A DNA stretch of 64,000 nucleotides from an uncultured Erysipelotrichales bacterium (GTDB taxonomy: Bacteria > Bacillota_I > Bacilli_A > Erysipelotrichales > Coprobacillaceae). The stretch is taken from positions 1 through 64,000 of the forward strand of contig CAJTTM010000004.1 of the NCBI GenBank assembly GCA_910579135.1. The letters run 5' to 3'. A program made the position numbers and the translations under genes. Positions 44,540 to 53,397 of the stretch are shown here, in pieces; positions within the stretch are counted from its first letter, which is position 1, and the number at the start of each line of letters is the position of its first letter. The notes below the pieces were generated by a model. That model saw only the letters and a program-made list of their open reading frames with translations, was not told where the DNA came from and did no database searches.

Positions 44540-45076
44540 ATGGAAAAAGAATTAGAAAGAGAAATCATAATGAATGGTAAAATCATGACTGTTACCAAAG
44601 AAAAAGTATTATTAGAAGATGGAAATACTTCATATAGAGAAGTAGTATATCATCATGGAGGAGTGAGTGTCCTTGCGATGAAAGATGATAAAATTGTCTT
44701 AGTTAAACAATTTCGTTATCCCAATCGAACGAACACTATTGAACTTCCTGCTGGAAAATTAGAAAAAGATGAAAATCCAAGAGATTGTGCTTTAAGAGAA
44801 TTAGAAGAAGAAACCAATTATCGAGCTAAAGATATGAGATTTTTATTAAAGTTCTTGCCTTCTCCTGCTTATACAAGTGAATGGATCCATATCTATGAAG
44901 CCATAGATTTTCAAAAAGTGGATGATGCTTTAACTGGAGACGATGATGAATTTATTGATGTTATTGAACTACCAATTGAAGAAGCCTATAATAAAGTCTT
45001 AAATGGTGAGATCGTTGATGGTAAAACAGTTATTGCAATCATGTATGCTTATCAAAAGAAATGCAAAGGGGTCTAA
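44540..45076 (+). CDS. NUDIX hydrolase, ADP-ribose pyrophosphatase type
   Basis: A 178-residue enzyme that probably splits ADP-ribose into AMP and ribose 5-phosphate. The start YHHGGVSVLAMKDDKIVLVK and QFRYPNRTNTIELPAGKLE are typical of the NudF group. The NUDIX box is GKLEKDENPRDCALRELEEE near residue 75, ending in EETN. The C-terminal DDDEFIDVIELPIEEA is also typical. The ATG at 44,540 is chosen because the family starts there and AAGGATGTG precedes it; a longer reading would start inside the leader terminator. Confidence 0.9.
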   Translation: MEKELEREIIMNGKIMTVTKEKVLLEDGNTSYREVVYHHGGVSVLAMKDDKIVLVKQFRYPNRTNTIELPAGKLEKDENPRDCALRELEEETNYRAKDMRFLLKFLPSPAYTSEWIHIYEAIDFQKVDDALTGDDDEFIDVIELPIEEAYNKVLNGEIVDGKTVIAIMYAYQKKCKGV

Positions 45077-45090
45077 TAGACCCTTTTATT
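45069..45090 (+). terminator. Terminator after the NUDIX gene
   Basis: GGGTCT-AAT-AGACCC (45069-45083) and TTTTATT. The stem includes the stop codon region. Confidence 0.85.
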
Positions 45091-45092
45091 AT

Positions 45093-45119
45093 AAAATAAA
45101 AAACGGATATTATCCGTTT
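45093..45119 (-). terminator. Terminator after the tRNA-Ser/tRNA-Asp pair
   Basis: Palindrome AAACGGATATTATCCGTTT (45101-45119) with TTTTTTATTTTAT following on the minus strand, 10 bases after tRNA-Asp. Confidence 0.83.
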
Positions 45120-45128
45120 GCTTTCCAA

Positions 45129-45205
45129 TGGCGGTCTGGACGGGACTCGAACCCGCGACCTCCGCCGTGACAGGGCGGCATTCTAACCAACTGAACTACC
45201 AGACC
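45129..45205 (-). tRNA. tRNA-Asp (GTC)
   Basis: 77 bases with encoded CCA. Acceptor GGTCTGG/CCAGACC, anticodon loop CTGTCAC (anticodon GTC) closed by a CCGCC/GGCGG stem, T-arm GCGGGTTCGAGTCCCGT. Confidence 0.97.
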
Positions 45206-45236
45206 ATATTTATTGATATCTGCCAAGAGTATAAAA

Positions 45237-45327
45237 TGGCGGAGACAGAGGGATTTGAACCCTCGCGCCAGTTTCCCGACCTACACCCTTAGCAGGGGCG
45301 CCTCTTCAGCCTCTTGAGTATGTCTCC
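45237..45327 (-). tRNA. tRNA-Ser (GCT)
   Basis: 91 bases with encoded CCA and a long variable arm. Acceptor GGAGACA pairs with TGTCTCC, the anticodon loop contains GCT, and the T-arm is GAGGGTTCAAATCCCTC. It is transcribed before tRNA-Asp, 31 bases apart. Confidence 0.96.
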
Positions 45328-45411
45328 ATCAATGCTTAAATATAATAACATATCTTTTTAAGCAATGCAATACCCAATTTGAAAAAAGTATAGAAGACAA
45401 TGGATATCAAT

Positions 45412-46611
45412 TTATATTTTATTTATCTTTTTTTCATACATATAAAACGAAGATGCAATAAGCAAGAAAGTAAATCCAGTCTGTACAAAATAGATAGTAT
45501 AATCAGTTATACCATGAATCAAAACCACAAACACTAAAGCCAAAACTAAAGCTAAATAACTTCTATCTATTTTTGCTTTCGCAACGCTTATGCATCCCTT
45601 AATACAATGATAAGCATATGGAATCAAGCTTGCAACTCCTATAACACCATGTGATAAAAATGGATCTATATAAACATTATGAGCATGATGAGTAATATGA
45701 CCCCCATATAGACTAGCAATATGGAAATATGTTAAAGGTCCTTGTCCTATTATCCAATTATCCTTTAATGCTTTTAAAGCTGTTACCCAGATATTTTGTC
45801 TTGTAAAAAAGTAACTAATAATATTATCTATTCTAGGAAATATATCAGGAAACAATAAAATTCCTAAAAGCATACCACCAACAACAATCGTTAAAATAGT
45901 CACAGATTTATAATGATGATTAAAATATAACAATACAAAAATTCCAATTGCGAGCGCTGGCCATGCAGAACGACAACCTGTAAGATAAAGCAAAAATAAA
46001 TTAATCATAATAACAACTGTATAATAAAGAAGACCTCGTAAATTAGCTAAACAAAGTTTTAAATTAAACGCTTTATAAAAACACATCAATACAAAGAATT
46101 CAATCATCATAGCATAATAATTAGCATTAAAGAAAACAGAATTCACCCTATCTTCCCTTTTATCAAAAACCATAATTTCAAAAGTATCGACATTCATTTT
46201 ATTTAATATACCAATATATTCTATTAGTCCATAAATTGCTGCAAAAATTGATAAAAAAATCATAATATCAACTATTATTTCAAATAAATGTTTGGAAGTA
46301 TGTTTCATATAATAAATAATAATACAAAAGATAATCGTTATACCAATAGTTAAGAGAGCTCCTAACCAATTTTGATGAATCAATGATGTTAATTCAGAAA
46401 GCACACAAAATATAAGCAGATACTTACTACCCTTTATTTCATCAAAACACTCTTTTAAACGTTTTGTCCACATTAAATAACAAACAATGAACAACATAAA
46501 GATAACACTCATATAACAAGGTATAAAAAGCGAAACAACACAATATAAGATAATTCTCTCATCTTTATTAAAACGTTCCTTTAACCAATCATGTAATTCA
46601 ATCAAAAGCAT
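45412..46611 (-). CDS. O-antigen ligase / Wzy-type membrane polymerase family protein
   Basis: A 399-residue membrane protein with ten to twelve helices. The Wzy_C/O-antigen ligase domain is seen in the long loop after residue 260: WVTALKALKDNWIIGQGPLT and then GGHITHHAHNVYIDPFLSHG, with the conserved His residues, and a conserved Arg lies in LTGCRSAWPALAIG near 205. In Gram-positives such proteins join or polymerise surface polysaccharide units. No other capsule genes are near, so the substrate is open. A consensus-like promoter lies upstream. Confidence 0.85.
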   Translation of the reverse strand: MLLIELHDWLKERFNKDERIILYCVVSLFIPCYMSVIFMLFIVCYLMWTKRLKECFDEIKGSKYLLIFCVLSELTSLIHQNWLGALLTIGITIIFCIIIYYMKHTSKHLFEIIVDIMIFLSIFAAIYGLIEYIGILNKMNVDTFEIMVFDKREDRVNSVFFNANYYAMMIEFFVLMCFYKAFNLKLCLANLRGLLYYTVVIMINLFLLYLTGCRSAWPALAIGIFVLLYFNHHYKSVTILTIVVGGMLLGILLFPDIFPRIDNIISYFFTRQNIWVTALKALKDNWIIGQGPLTYFHIASLYGGHITHHAHNVYIDPFLSHGVIGVASLIPYAYHCIKGCISVAKAKIDRSYLALVLALVFVVLIHGITDYTIYFVQTGFTFLLIASSFYMYEKKINKI

Positions 46612-46647
46612 ATAATAACCTTCCTTTTATACATTTAACCACTAGAA

Positions 46648-46677
46648 ATTATACATTGAATAAACATTGTTTGTCAA
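46648..46677 (-). promoter_or_regulatory. Promoter of the O-antigen-ligase-like gene
   Basis: TTGACA (46677-46672) and TATAAT (46653-46648) on the minus strand, spacer 18. The rest of the gap up to the tRNA-Lys terminator (about 46,680-46,870) is A/T-rich and holds no gene that I can support. Confidence 0.75.
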
Positions 46678-46870
46678 ACAGTACAACAAAACTGTAAGAT
46701 AAATGTAATAATTAGTTATAAAAGAATCAAAATATATAATTATTAAATGTAAATTTTGAATTGTGTATATAAAAAAATTTATAATAACATCGATACTATA
46801 ATAAGTGTAAATTATCTATACAAAAAAATGTGAATATTATTATTCCAATAATACTCCAAAAATCATTTAA

Positions 46871-46919
46871 CAATAAAAAAGTTTCAAATCATATTGAATA
46901 AACCAATATATTTTGAAAC
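46871..46919 (-). terminator. Terminator after tRNA-Lys
   Basis: A long stem starting GTTTCAAA (46881) and ending TTTGAAAC (46919), with inner ATTG/CAAT pairing, is followed on the minus strand by TTTTTTATTG. Confidence 0.82.
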
Positions 46920-46932
46920 CACTGTATTTTTA

Positions 46933-47008
46933 TGGTCTCCCCTCACGGGTTCGAACCGTGGACCCTCTGATTAAGAGTCAGATGCTCTGCCAGCTGAGCT
47001 AAGGAGAG
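46933..47008 (-). tRNA. tRNA-Lys (CTT)
   Basis: 76 bases with encoded CCA. Acceptor CTCTCCT/AGGGGAG, D-arm TAGCTCAGCTGGCAGAGCA, anticodon loop ACTCTTAAT (anticodon CTT), T-arm CACGGTTCGAACCGTG. Confidence 0.96.
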
Positions 47009-47118
47009 ATAACCAACGAAATTATAATACATCATATCTAAAATAAAATCAAGAGAAATTTATAGAATATGCAAAATATATTTGTTATAATAGATTTTAG
47101 GACGGAGTGAATGAGATA

Positions 47119-48543
47119 ATGGAAAGAGATACAAGTAATATAAAAGCAGCTATTATTATGCTTGATGGTTGTGTTCTAGATTTAAATAGATATCGTTATA
47201 ATTATTATAAGCATTTATGTGAGGATCATCATATTTCTGTAACTAAAGAAGAATTTTATAACCAATTAGGTAATATGAAGACAATGTATGATAATTTACC
47301 TCTCAATAATTTATATAAAACAAAACAATTTAATAATAGAATAGAAGAACAATTATATGATTATTTAAGTCACTCTGATGTTTATACTAAAGAAGGGCTT
47401 TTTGAACTATTAGATTATTTTCATCAAAAAGATATAAAAGTTGCAATCATTTCTACTCATAGTACTAAAAATGCAATTAATTATTTAAAGATGACAAGAG
47501 TTTATTCTCATGTTGATTATATTATTGGATCAGATACTAAAATCAAACCACTTCCTTCTAAGGATATGATAAAAGCTATATCTATTCAATTTGAATGTCA
47601 ATTTAATGAAATGATAGTTGTTTCTCCAATGCTCGCATTAAATAAAGTCGCTTATGATTTAAAATGTCATGTTTATTATTTTGAAGATTTGATAGAAGCA
47701 AGAGAAGCAGAAATACAAACTTCACATAAAACAATATCATCATTCTTTGAGATATTAAATCATTTATTATTTCATCATATCTATGATGATGGTATGTATT
47801 CATCTATATTAGGTATGAATAATATTAAAGATAAAGAAGAACTAGATGATATCAATCATCATTTAAAAGATGTCTATCATAATGATCCTGAAATTCTTAA
47901 CATTATTGAAAATACCTATCAATACAATTTATCTTTTATCAATGGAGAAAAGAAATTAGAAAAAGATACAGAAGATAAAGTAATTGATACTGATAGTAAA
48001 GAAACTTCTACTTCCGATGAAGAAATAGAAGTCAAAGTGGAAGAAGAAACAACAAATGATGAGAAGAATACATCCAAGAAAGAAACTAAAGAATATACAA
48101 CAGTAAAAGAAGAAGCTTTATCTTTAAATAAACAAGAAACAATAGAATTAACATCCGCATGGGATAAGTTAATGTCTAATGAAAAAGAAGAAGTAAAAGA
48201 ACCAGAAGAAAAAAAAGAAAAAGTTAAATATAATAAATTTGAACTATTCCTTTATATATTCACTGAATTTATTTATTCATTTGTCTTTTCTTTCCTTGTT
48301 TTATTTATAGGAATTATGATAGCTATTATCTATAAGAATTATATATCTACATTCCCTTATCTATATAATATCTTTCAAATCTATCAAATACTTATAGATA
48401 ATATTATTAAAGTTATAAATATTAACTTTGTTTCTCCCCTAGCTTTAGAGTTATTAATTATATTTATCTTTAACTCGCTTATTATCTTTGTAATTAAAAT
48501 AATATATTTTATGTTTAATAAACAAAAACTATTAGAAGAATAA
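47119..48543 (+). CDS. Membrane-anchored HAD-like protein, probably catalytically dead
   Basis: A 474-residue protein in three parts. Residues 8-205 follow a beta-phosphoglucomutase-like HAD fold (IIMLDGCVLDLNRYRYNYYK, helical cap, VAIISTHSTKNAINYL, MIVVSPMLALNKVAYDLKCH). The HAD nucleophile of DxDGT is lost: the motif reads IMLDGC. Residues 255-370 are a Glu/Lys/Thr-rich linker. Near 376-405 and 440-465 are two hydrophobic helices, so the C-terminus anchors it in the membrane. The start is uncertain: an in-frame GTG at 47,107 is also possible. I know no characterised homologue with this layout. Confidence 0.75.
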   Translation: MERDTSNIKAAIIMLDGCVLDLNRYRYNYYKHLCEDHHISVTKEEFYNQLGNMKTMYDNLPLNNLYKTKQFNNRIEEQLYDYLSHSDVYTKEGLFELLDYFHQKDIKVAIISTHSTKNAINYLKMTRVYSHVDYIIGSDTKIKPLPSKDMIKAISIQFECQFNEMIVVSPMLALNKVAYDLKCHVYYFEDLIEAREAEIQTSHKTISSFFEILNHLLFHHIYDDGMYSSILGMNNIKDKEELDDINHHLKDVYHNDPEILNIIENTYQYNLSFINGEKKLEKDTEDKVIDTDSKETSTSDEEIEVKVEEETTNDEKNTSKKETKEYTTVKEEALSLNKQETIELTSAWDKLMSNEKEEVKEPEEKKEKVKYNKFELFLYIFTEFIYSFVFSFLVLFIGIMIAIIYKNYISTFPYLYNIFQIYQILIDNIIKVININFVSPLALELLIIFIFNSLIIFVIKIIYFMFNKQKLLEE

Positions 48544-48568
48544 AGGCTGGAAAACCCAGCCTTTTAAA
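48541..48568. terminator. Bidirectional terminator between the HAD-like gene and dtd
   Basis: Stem AAGGCTGG / CCAGCCTT (48543-48550 with 48556-48563) starting at the stop codon, with T/A runs on both sides. It also overlaps the dtd stop. Confidence 0.85.
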
Positions 48569-49013
48569 ATAACTCTTGACTATCTAAAACAATAGTAATG
48601 GGACCATCATTAATTAAAGAAACTTTCATATCTGCTCCAAAAACTCCCTTTTCTACTTTAATACCTTGAGCAACTAATGCTTCATTAAAATAATCATAAA
48701 GTGGAGAAGCTGTCTCTGGTCTTGCAGCATCTATAAAACTTGGTCTTCTTCCCTTTTTACAATCAGCATATAAAGTAAACTGTGATATAGATAAAATACT
48801 TCCCTTTACATCCAAAAGAGATAAATTCATCTTTTCATTTTCATCTATAAAAATTCTTAAATGAATTAATTTATTGATCATTTTATCAATAATCTGTTGA
48901 TTATCACCATTCGTAAAACCAACTAAAACCATTAACCCTTCACCAATTTCACCAACAACTTCCTGATTTATTGTTACAGAACTTTCTTTAACTTTTTGAA
49001 TAACTAATTTCAT
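48564..49013 (-). CDS. dtd: D-aminoacyl-tRNA deacylase
   Basis: A 149-residue proofreading enzyme that removes D-amino acids from mischarged tRNA. MKLVIQKVKESSVTI at the start, GLMVLVGFTNGD near 28, SILSISQFTLYADCKKGRRP near 70 (with the conserved SQFTL motif) and LINDGPITIVLDS at the end (the GP motif) are all present. Length is normal. Single gene, convergent with the HAD-like gene. Confidence 0.96.
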   Translation of the reverse strand: MKLVIQKVKESSVTINQEVVGEIGEGLMVLVGFTNGDNQQIIDKMINKLIHLRIFIDENEKMNLSLLDVKGSILSISQFTLYADCKKGRRPSFIDAARPETASPLYDYFNEALVAQGIKVEKGVFGADMKVSLINDGPITIVLDSQELF

Positions 49014-49090
49014 GATATCTTCCTCTATCTTTCAATTTTTAAAAATGTTATAATCATTATAACAAATTTATAGTCAAAGGAAAATGAGAA

Positions 49091-50356
49091 ATGAATACAA
49101 CCTTAGCATATAGAATGAGACCAAAGTCTTTAGATGATATATTAGGACAACAACACCTTATTGGTCAAAATAAAATATTAAGACAATTTGTAGAAAAAAA
49201 ACATCCTATGTCCATTATTTTATATGGACCGCCAGGGTGTGGTAAAACAACGATTGCGAGTGCACTCGCAAATGATTTAAAGATTCCTTATCGTTTATTT
49301 AATGCTTCAAATGGAAATAAAAAAGAAATGGATATGATTATTACAGAAGCTAAAATGTCTGATGGATTATTTGTCATCATTGATGAAGTTCATCGCTTAA
49401 ATAAAGATAAACAAGATCATCTTTTACCACATATTGAAAGTGGATTACTTGTTGTTGCAGGATGTACAACCTCAAATCCATTCCATTCTATTAATCCAGC
49501 CATTCGTTCAAGATGTCAAATTCTTGAAGTCAAACCATTAAATGAAGATGAAATTGTACAAGGGTTAAAAAGAGGAATAGAAAGCCAAGATGGTTTAAAT
49601 AATGAATTTGAAGTTGATGATGATGTTTTACATAAAATTGCGAAATTATCAAGTGGTGATGTTCGCTTTGCTTATAATACCTTAGAAGCTGCAAGTATTG
49701 TTTCAAGTAATAATCACATTATGATGAAAGATCTAGAAAACGTAGCTTTTTTTGCGAATGCTCAATATGATAAAGATGAAGACCAATATTATGATACATT
49801 AAGTGGATTACAAAAATCTATTCGTGGTAGTGATCCTAATGGAGCTATGTATTATTTTGCGAAATTAATTGAAGCAAGAGATATTGAATCATTAGAAAGA
49901 AGAGTCATTACAACCGCATATGAAGATGTAGGGCTTGCGAACCCTAATTTATGTATGAGAGTGGTTATGGCTTTTCAAGCTGCTAAAACGATTGGTTTTC
50001 CAGAAGCTCGTATTCCTATTGCTTCTGTTATTATTGATTTATGTTTATCACCTAAATCAAAATCCAGTGAAGCTGCCATTGATGCTGCAATGGCTTCTTT
50101 AAATGATCATCCGTATAAAGCACCTCGCTATTTAAGATTAACTCCTGTAGGATTAGAAGAAGAAGAAAAATATGATTATAGTAGACCAGAACTATGGGAA
50201 TATATTCAATATTTACCTGATGAAATTAAAAATGAACAATTCTATATTCCTTGGATGACAAGCAATTATGAAAAAGCATTAGCTGAAAATTACCGTAGAA
50301 TTTTAAAACATGGTAGAACAAGTCATATAAAAGAACTCAATCATCGTAAAAAATGA
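49091..50356 (+). CDS. rarA: Replication-associated recombination protein A (RarA/MgsA)
   Basis: A 421-residue AAA+ ATPase related to clamp loaders that acts at stalled replication forks. RMRPKSLDDILGQQHLIGQN is the N-terminal box, Walker A ILYGPPGCGKTTIA near residue 45, Walker B FVIIDEVHRLNKDKQD near 95, sensor 1 GCTTSNPFHSINPAIRSRC near 125 with the arginine finger, and the C-terminal RarA region with YDKDEDQYYDTLSGLQKSIR. Its last 16 bases overlap the 3' end of convergent miaA. Confidence 0.96.
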   Translation: MNTTLAYRMRPKSLDDILGQQHLIGQNKILRQFVEKKHPMSIILYGPPGCGKTTIASALANDLKIPYRLFNASNGNKKEMDMIITEAKMSDGLFVIIDEVHRLNKDKQDHLLPHIESGLLVVAGCTTSNPFHSINPAIRSRCQILEVKPLNEDEIVQGLKRGIESQDGLNNEFEVDDDVLHKIAKLSSGDVRFAYNTLEAASIVSSNNHIMMKDLENVAFFANAQYDKDEDQYYDTLSGLQKSIRGSDPNGAMYYFAKLIEARDIESLERRVITTAYEDVGLANPNLCMRVVMAFQAAKTIGFPEARIPIASVIIDLCLSPKSKSSEAAIDAAMASLNDHPYKAPRYLRLTPVGLEEEEKYDYSRPELWEYIQYLPDEIKNEQFYIPWMTSNYEKALAENYRRILKHGRTSHIKELNHRKK

Positions 50357-51276
50357 TTGAGTTTTTCTATATCTTCTATAACATCTTGAACTGTATTATC
50401 AAAACAATTTAAATCAACATCATACCAATGAACATCAAATTGATTCTTAAACCAAGTATATTGTCTCTTTGCATAATTCCGTGAATTCTTTTTAATAAGT
50501 TCTATAACATCTTCATATTCTTTTTCACCATCAAAATAATCAAACCATTCTTTATACCCTATCGCTTTCATGCTCTGCATATGACGATGATATCCCAAAT
50601 CATATAAATGTTTCACTTCATTTTCTAAACCATTTTGAATCATTATATCAACTCTTTGATTAATACGTTCATAAAGCTTTTGACGTTCTATTGTCAATCC
50701 TACAAAATAAGCATCATATAAACAAACATGTTCTTGTTTATCAATCATATCACTTTTCTTTTGCCCTGTTAGTTCAAATATTTCAATAGCTCTTAAAACT
50801 CTTTGACGATTATTAAAATGAAGTTGTTGAGCACTCTTTTCATCTATTGATTGTAAATGTTCATATAACTGTTCATTAGAAAAATCTTTATATTTTTCTT
50901 TAAACACATCATGATCAATCTCGCTGTCACTAAACTCATAATCATATAAAGCTGCTTTAATATAAAGTCCAGTCCCCCCTACTATAATAGGAACTTTCCC
51001 TCTACGACTAATATCATCAATCCAATATCTCACTTCATCCTGAAAATCTTTAACACTATAAATTTCATCGGGGCTTTTAACATCAATTAAATGATGTACA
51101 ATTCCTTCCATCTCTTCTTTTGTTACCTTAGCAGTCCCAATATCCATTCCTTGATATATCTGCATAGAATCGCCACTTATAATTTCCCCATCTAATTCTT
51201 TAGCTAATTGAACTCCCATTTTTGTTTTTCCTACACTTGTAGGACCAATCACCACAATAACTTTAGTCATCTTCAT
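50341..51276 (-). CDS. miaA: tRNA dimethylallyltransferase
   Basis: Transfers a dimethylallyl group to A37 of tRNAs that read U-starting codons. The 311-residue product has the P-loop VVIGPTSVGKTKMGVQLA, SGDSMQIYQGMDIGTAK near 35, HHLIDVKSPDE near 63, IIVGGTGLYIKAALYDYEF near 98 and KRQYTWFKNQF near the end. Two starts (51,276 and 51,270) lie inside the end of the preceding yvlD-like gene, so the genes are coupled. Last gene of the mutS-mutL-yvlD-miaA run. Confidence 0.96.
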   Translation of the reverse strand: MKMTKVIVVIGPTSVGKTKMGVQLAKELDGEIISGDSMQIYQGMDIGTAKVTKEEMEGIVHHLIDVKSPDEIYSVKDFQDEVRYWIDDISRRGKVPIIVGGTGLYIKAALYDYEFSDSEIDHDVFKEKYKDFSNEQLYEHLQSIDEKSAQQLHFNNRQRVLRAIEIFELTGQKKSDMIDKQEHVCLYDAYFVGLTIERQKLYERINQRVDIMIQNGLENEVKHLYDLGYHRHMQSMKAIGYKEWFDYFDGEKEYEDVIELIKKNSRNYAKRQYTWFKNQFDVHWYDVDLNCFDNTVQDVIEDIEKLNHFLR

Positions 51277-51613
51277 CTTTATTAATTCCTAAAACACTAT
51301 ATAAAATAGAAATACAAATAGAAGCAACAATAGTTAAAGAAAAACTTTCAATATAAAAATCAGGAGCTAAAATAGAAGAAGCAAGTGATAAAATAAAAGC
51401 ATTGATGATAAGTTGAAAAAATCCTAAAGTCATTAAAGTAATAGGAAAAGCAATAAGTGTTAGAACAGGTTTTACAAAAGTATTTAATAAAGATAAAACA
51501 ATTGCAACTAAAAAAGCCACAAAGAAATCTTTAACATAAACCCCATCAAAAAGATAACTCATTAATAAAATAACTGCTCCACCCATAATAAACTGTGTTA
51601 TTTTCTTTGACAT
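51263..51613 (-). CDS. YvlD-like four-helix membrane protein (phage holin family 4_2)
   Basis: A 116-residue membrane protein with four helices. The family block is VAIVLSLLNTFVKPVLTLIAFPITLMTLGFF at about residues 35-65, often annotated as phage holin, but most members such as YvlD are chromosomal envelope proteins and not phage lysis proteins. It overlaps mutL by one base and miaA by 14 bases, an unusual passenger inside a repair/tRNA operon. Function unknown. Confidence 0.85.
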   Translation of the reverse strand: MSKKITQFIMGGAVILLMSYLFDGVYVKDFFVAFLVAIVLSLLNTFVKPVLTLIAFPITLMTLGFFQLIINAFILSLASSILAPDFYIESFSLTIVASICISILYSVLGINKDEDD

Positions 51614-53388
51614 TAAACCACCCTCTTAAATAACTTTTCAAGTTCATAATCACTATAAAATAAAATTGTTGGACGTCCATGAGGACATACATAGGGATTT
51701 ACACAACACATTAAATTATCAAAGATTGTTTGCATATCCATCATTGATAAATAAGTATTTGCTTTCAAAGATGCTTTACAACTTAAAGTTGCAATCGCAT
51801 GTTCTCTTAAAGCCATAACATCAATTTTTTGATCACTTAATAATTGATCTATCATTTCCTCAATAAAAATCTTTTCATCAATATTCTTCATCCACATTGG
51901 TAATTCCCTTACAACAAAACCTTGTTGACTAAATACCTCTAAATGAATCCCAACCTCATCTAATAAAGATTTACTTTCATTAATAACTAAAAAATCACTC
52001 ATTGTATATTCAAATTGAAGAGGTGCAATAAGAGGTTGCATTGTTAAATCTAAATGAGAATACTTCTCTTTAAAATACTCATAATTAATTCTTTCTTGAG
52101 CAGCATGCTGATCAACTAAATACATTCCTTTTTCATTTTCCCCAATTAAATAAGTTCCATGAATCTGTGCTTTTGCATATATCTTTTCCTTCATTTCTCT
52201 TTTTTCTTTAATAATTGGTTTTTGAACCTGTTGAATTGTGACCTTGGGTTCTTCTTTTTTAACTTCAGGTACATATTCTTCTTTTTCTTCTTTGATAATT
52301 GAAGTTGATTCTTTGATTGTATCTACTATATCAAAAGACATTTGATCTAAATTAGGTTTAAAAGTTTCTCTTTCTGTTGTTCTATTCTTCACTTGATATG
52401 TTAGATTAACATTCTCTAACGCTTGAGAAACTCCATCCATAATTAAATCTCTTAATTCATATTCTTTTGAAAATCTGACTTCTAATTTAGAAGGATGAAC
52501 ATTAACATCAACTAAATAAGGATCAACTTCAATATTAATAACCGCAATAGGAAAACGATTATCTGCTAGATAGTTGCGATAAACTGAATTAAGAGCATCA
52601 ATACTCATAATATTTCTTACATAACGATGGTTAACAAGAGTAATAATATGACTCTTTGATGATCTTGATGTATCTATTTTACTAATATATCCATCAATTT
52701 GAAATTCATCATTTCCAAATGATACAGAAATCATATTCTTTGCAGTTGTAATTCCATATATTCTAGAAATAACTTCTAATAATTGTCCTTTTCCATTTGT
52801 TGAAAAAATCATTTTTTCATTATGATATAAACTAAAAGATATCTCAGGATAAGCTAAAGCTAATCGTTCTATATATTGATAAATAGCTGAAAATTCAGTA
52901 TTCACTGATTTTAAATATTTAAGTCTTGCAGGAACATTTTGAAATAATTTTTCTACTTTTATATCTGTTCCTTTTTTTAAATCAGTTTTATGATCTGTTT
53001 TATATTTTCCAAATTCATATTCAATTTGAACTGACTCTTCACCATTAGATGTTTTTAAAGTAAAATGAGAAATAGATGCAATTGAAGGAATCGCTTCTCC
53101 TCTAAAACCTAATGTAGAAATACAAAACAAATCATGATCATCTTTAATCTTACTCGTTGCATGTCTAGAAAAACATAAATGAGCATCTTCATAGTCCATT
53201 CCTTTTCCATTATCTACAACTTCAATAAGTTCTATGCCACCTTCTTTAATATAAACATCTATTTTATTAGCATCAGCATCAATACTATTTTCTACTAATT
53301 CCTTAACAACATTGGCTGGTCTTTCTATCACTTCACCAGCTGCTATTTTATTTGATAATACTTCATCTAATTGTCTAATAATTGACAT
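51613..53388 (-). CDS. mutL: DNA mismatch repair protein MutL
   Basis: A 591-residue protein with an N-terminal GHKL ATPase (IAAGEVIERPANVVKELVEN, IDADANKIDV, VVDNGKGMDYEDAHLCFSRH, STLGFRGEAIPSIA) and a C-terminal dimerisation/endonuclease domain. The endonuclease motif LVDQHAAQERINYEYF near 440 and CPHGRPTILF near 565 are intact, so this is the nicking type used in bacteria without MutH. The linker at 340-400 is low complexity. It follows mutS by 9 bases. Confidence 0.97.
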   Translation of the reverse strand: MSIIRQLDEVLSNKIAAGEVIERPANVVKELVENSIDADANKIDVYIKEGGIELIEVVDNGKGMDYEDAHLCFSRHATSKIKDDHDLFCISTLGFRGEAIPSIASISHFTLKTSNGEESVQIEYEFGKYKTDHKTDLKKGTDIKVEKLFQNVPARLKYLKSVNTEFSAIYQYIERLALAYPEISFSLYHNEKMIFSTNGKGQLLEVISRIYGITTAKNMISVSFGNDEFQIDGYISKIDTSRSSKSHIITLVNHRYVRNIMSIDALNSVYRNYLADNRFPIAVINIEVDPYLVDVNVHPSKLEVRFSKEYELRDLIMDGVSQALENVNLTYQVKNRTTERETFKPNLDQMSFDIVDTIKESTSIIKEEKEEYVPEVKKEEPKVTIQQVQKPIIKEKREMKEKIYAKAQIHGTYLIGENEKGMYLVDQHAAQERINYEYFKEKYSHLDLTMQPLIAPLQFEYTMSDFLVINESKSLLDEVGIHLEVFSQQGFVVRELPMWMKNIDEKIFIEEMIDQLLSDQKIDVMALREHAIATLSCKASLKANTYLSMMDMQTIFDNLMCCVNPYVCPHGRPTILFYSDYELEKLFKRVV

Positions 53389-53397
53389 ATCTTTCTC

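Noticed and set aside
51263..51613. A phage lysis gene (holin) as a sign of prophage.
   Set aside because: The protein belongs to the chromosomal YvlD-like group and lies within a housekeeping run; no endolysin or phage structural gene is near.
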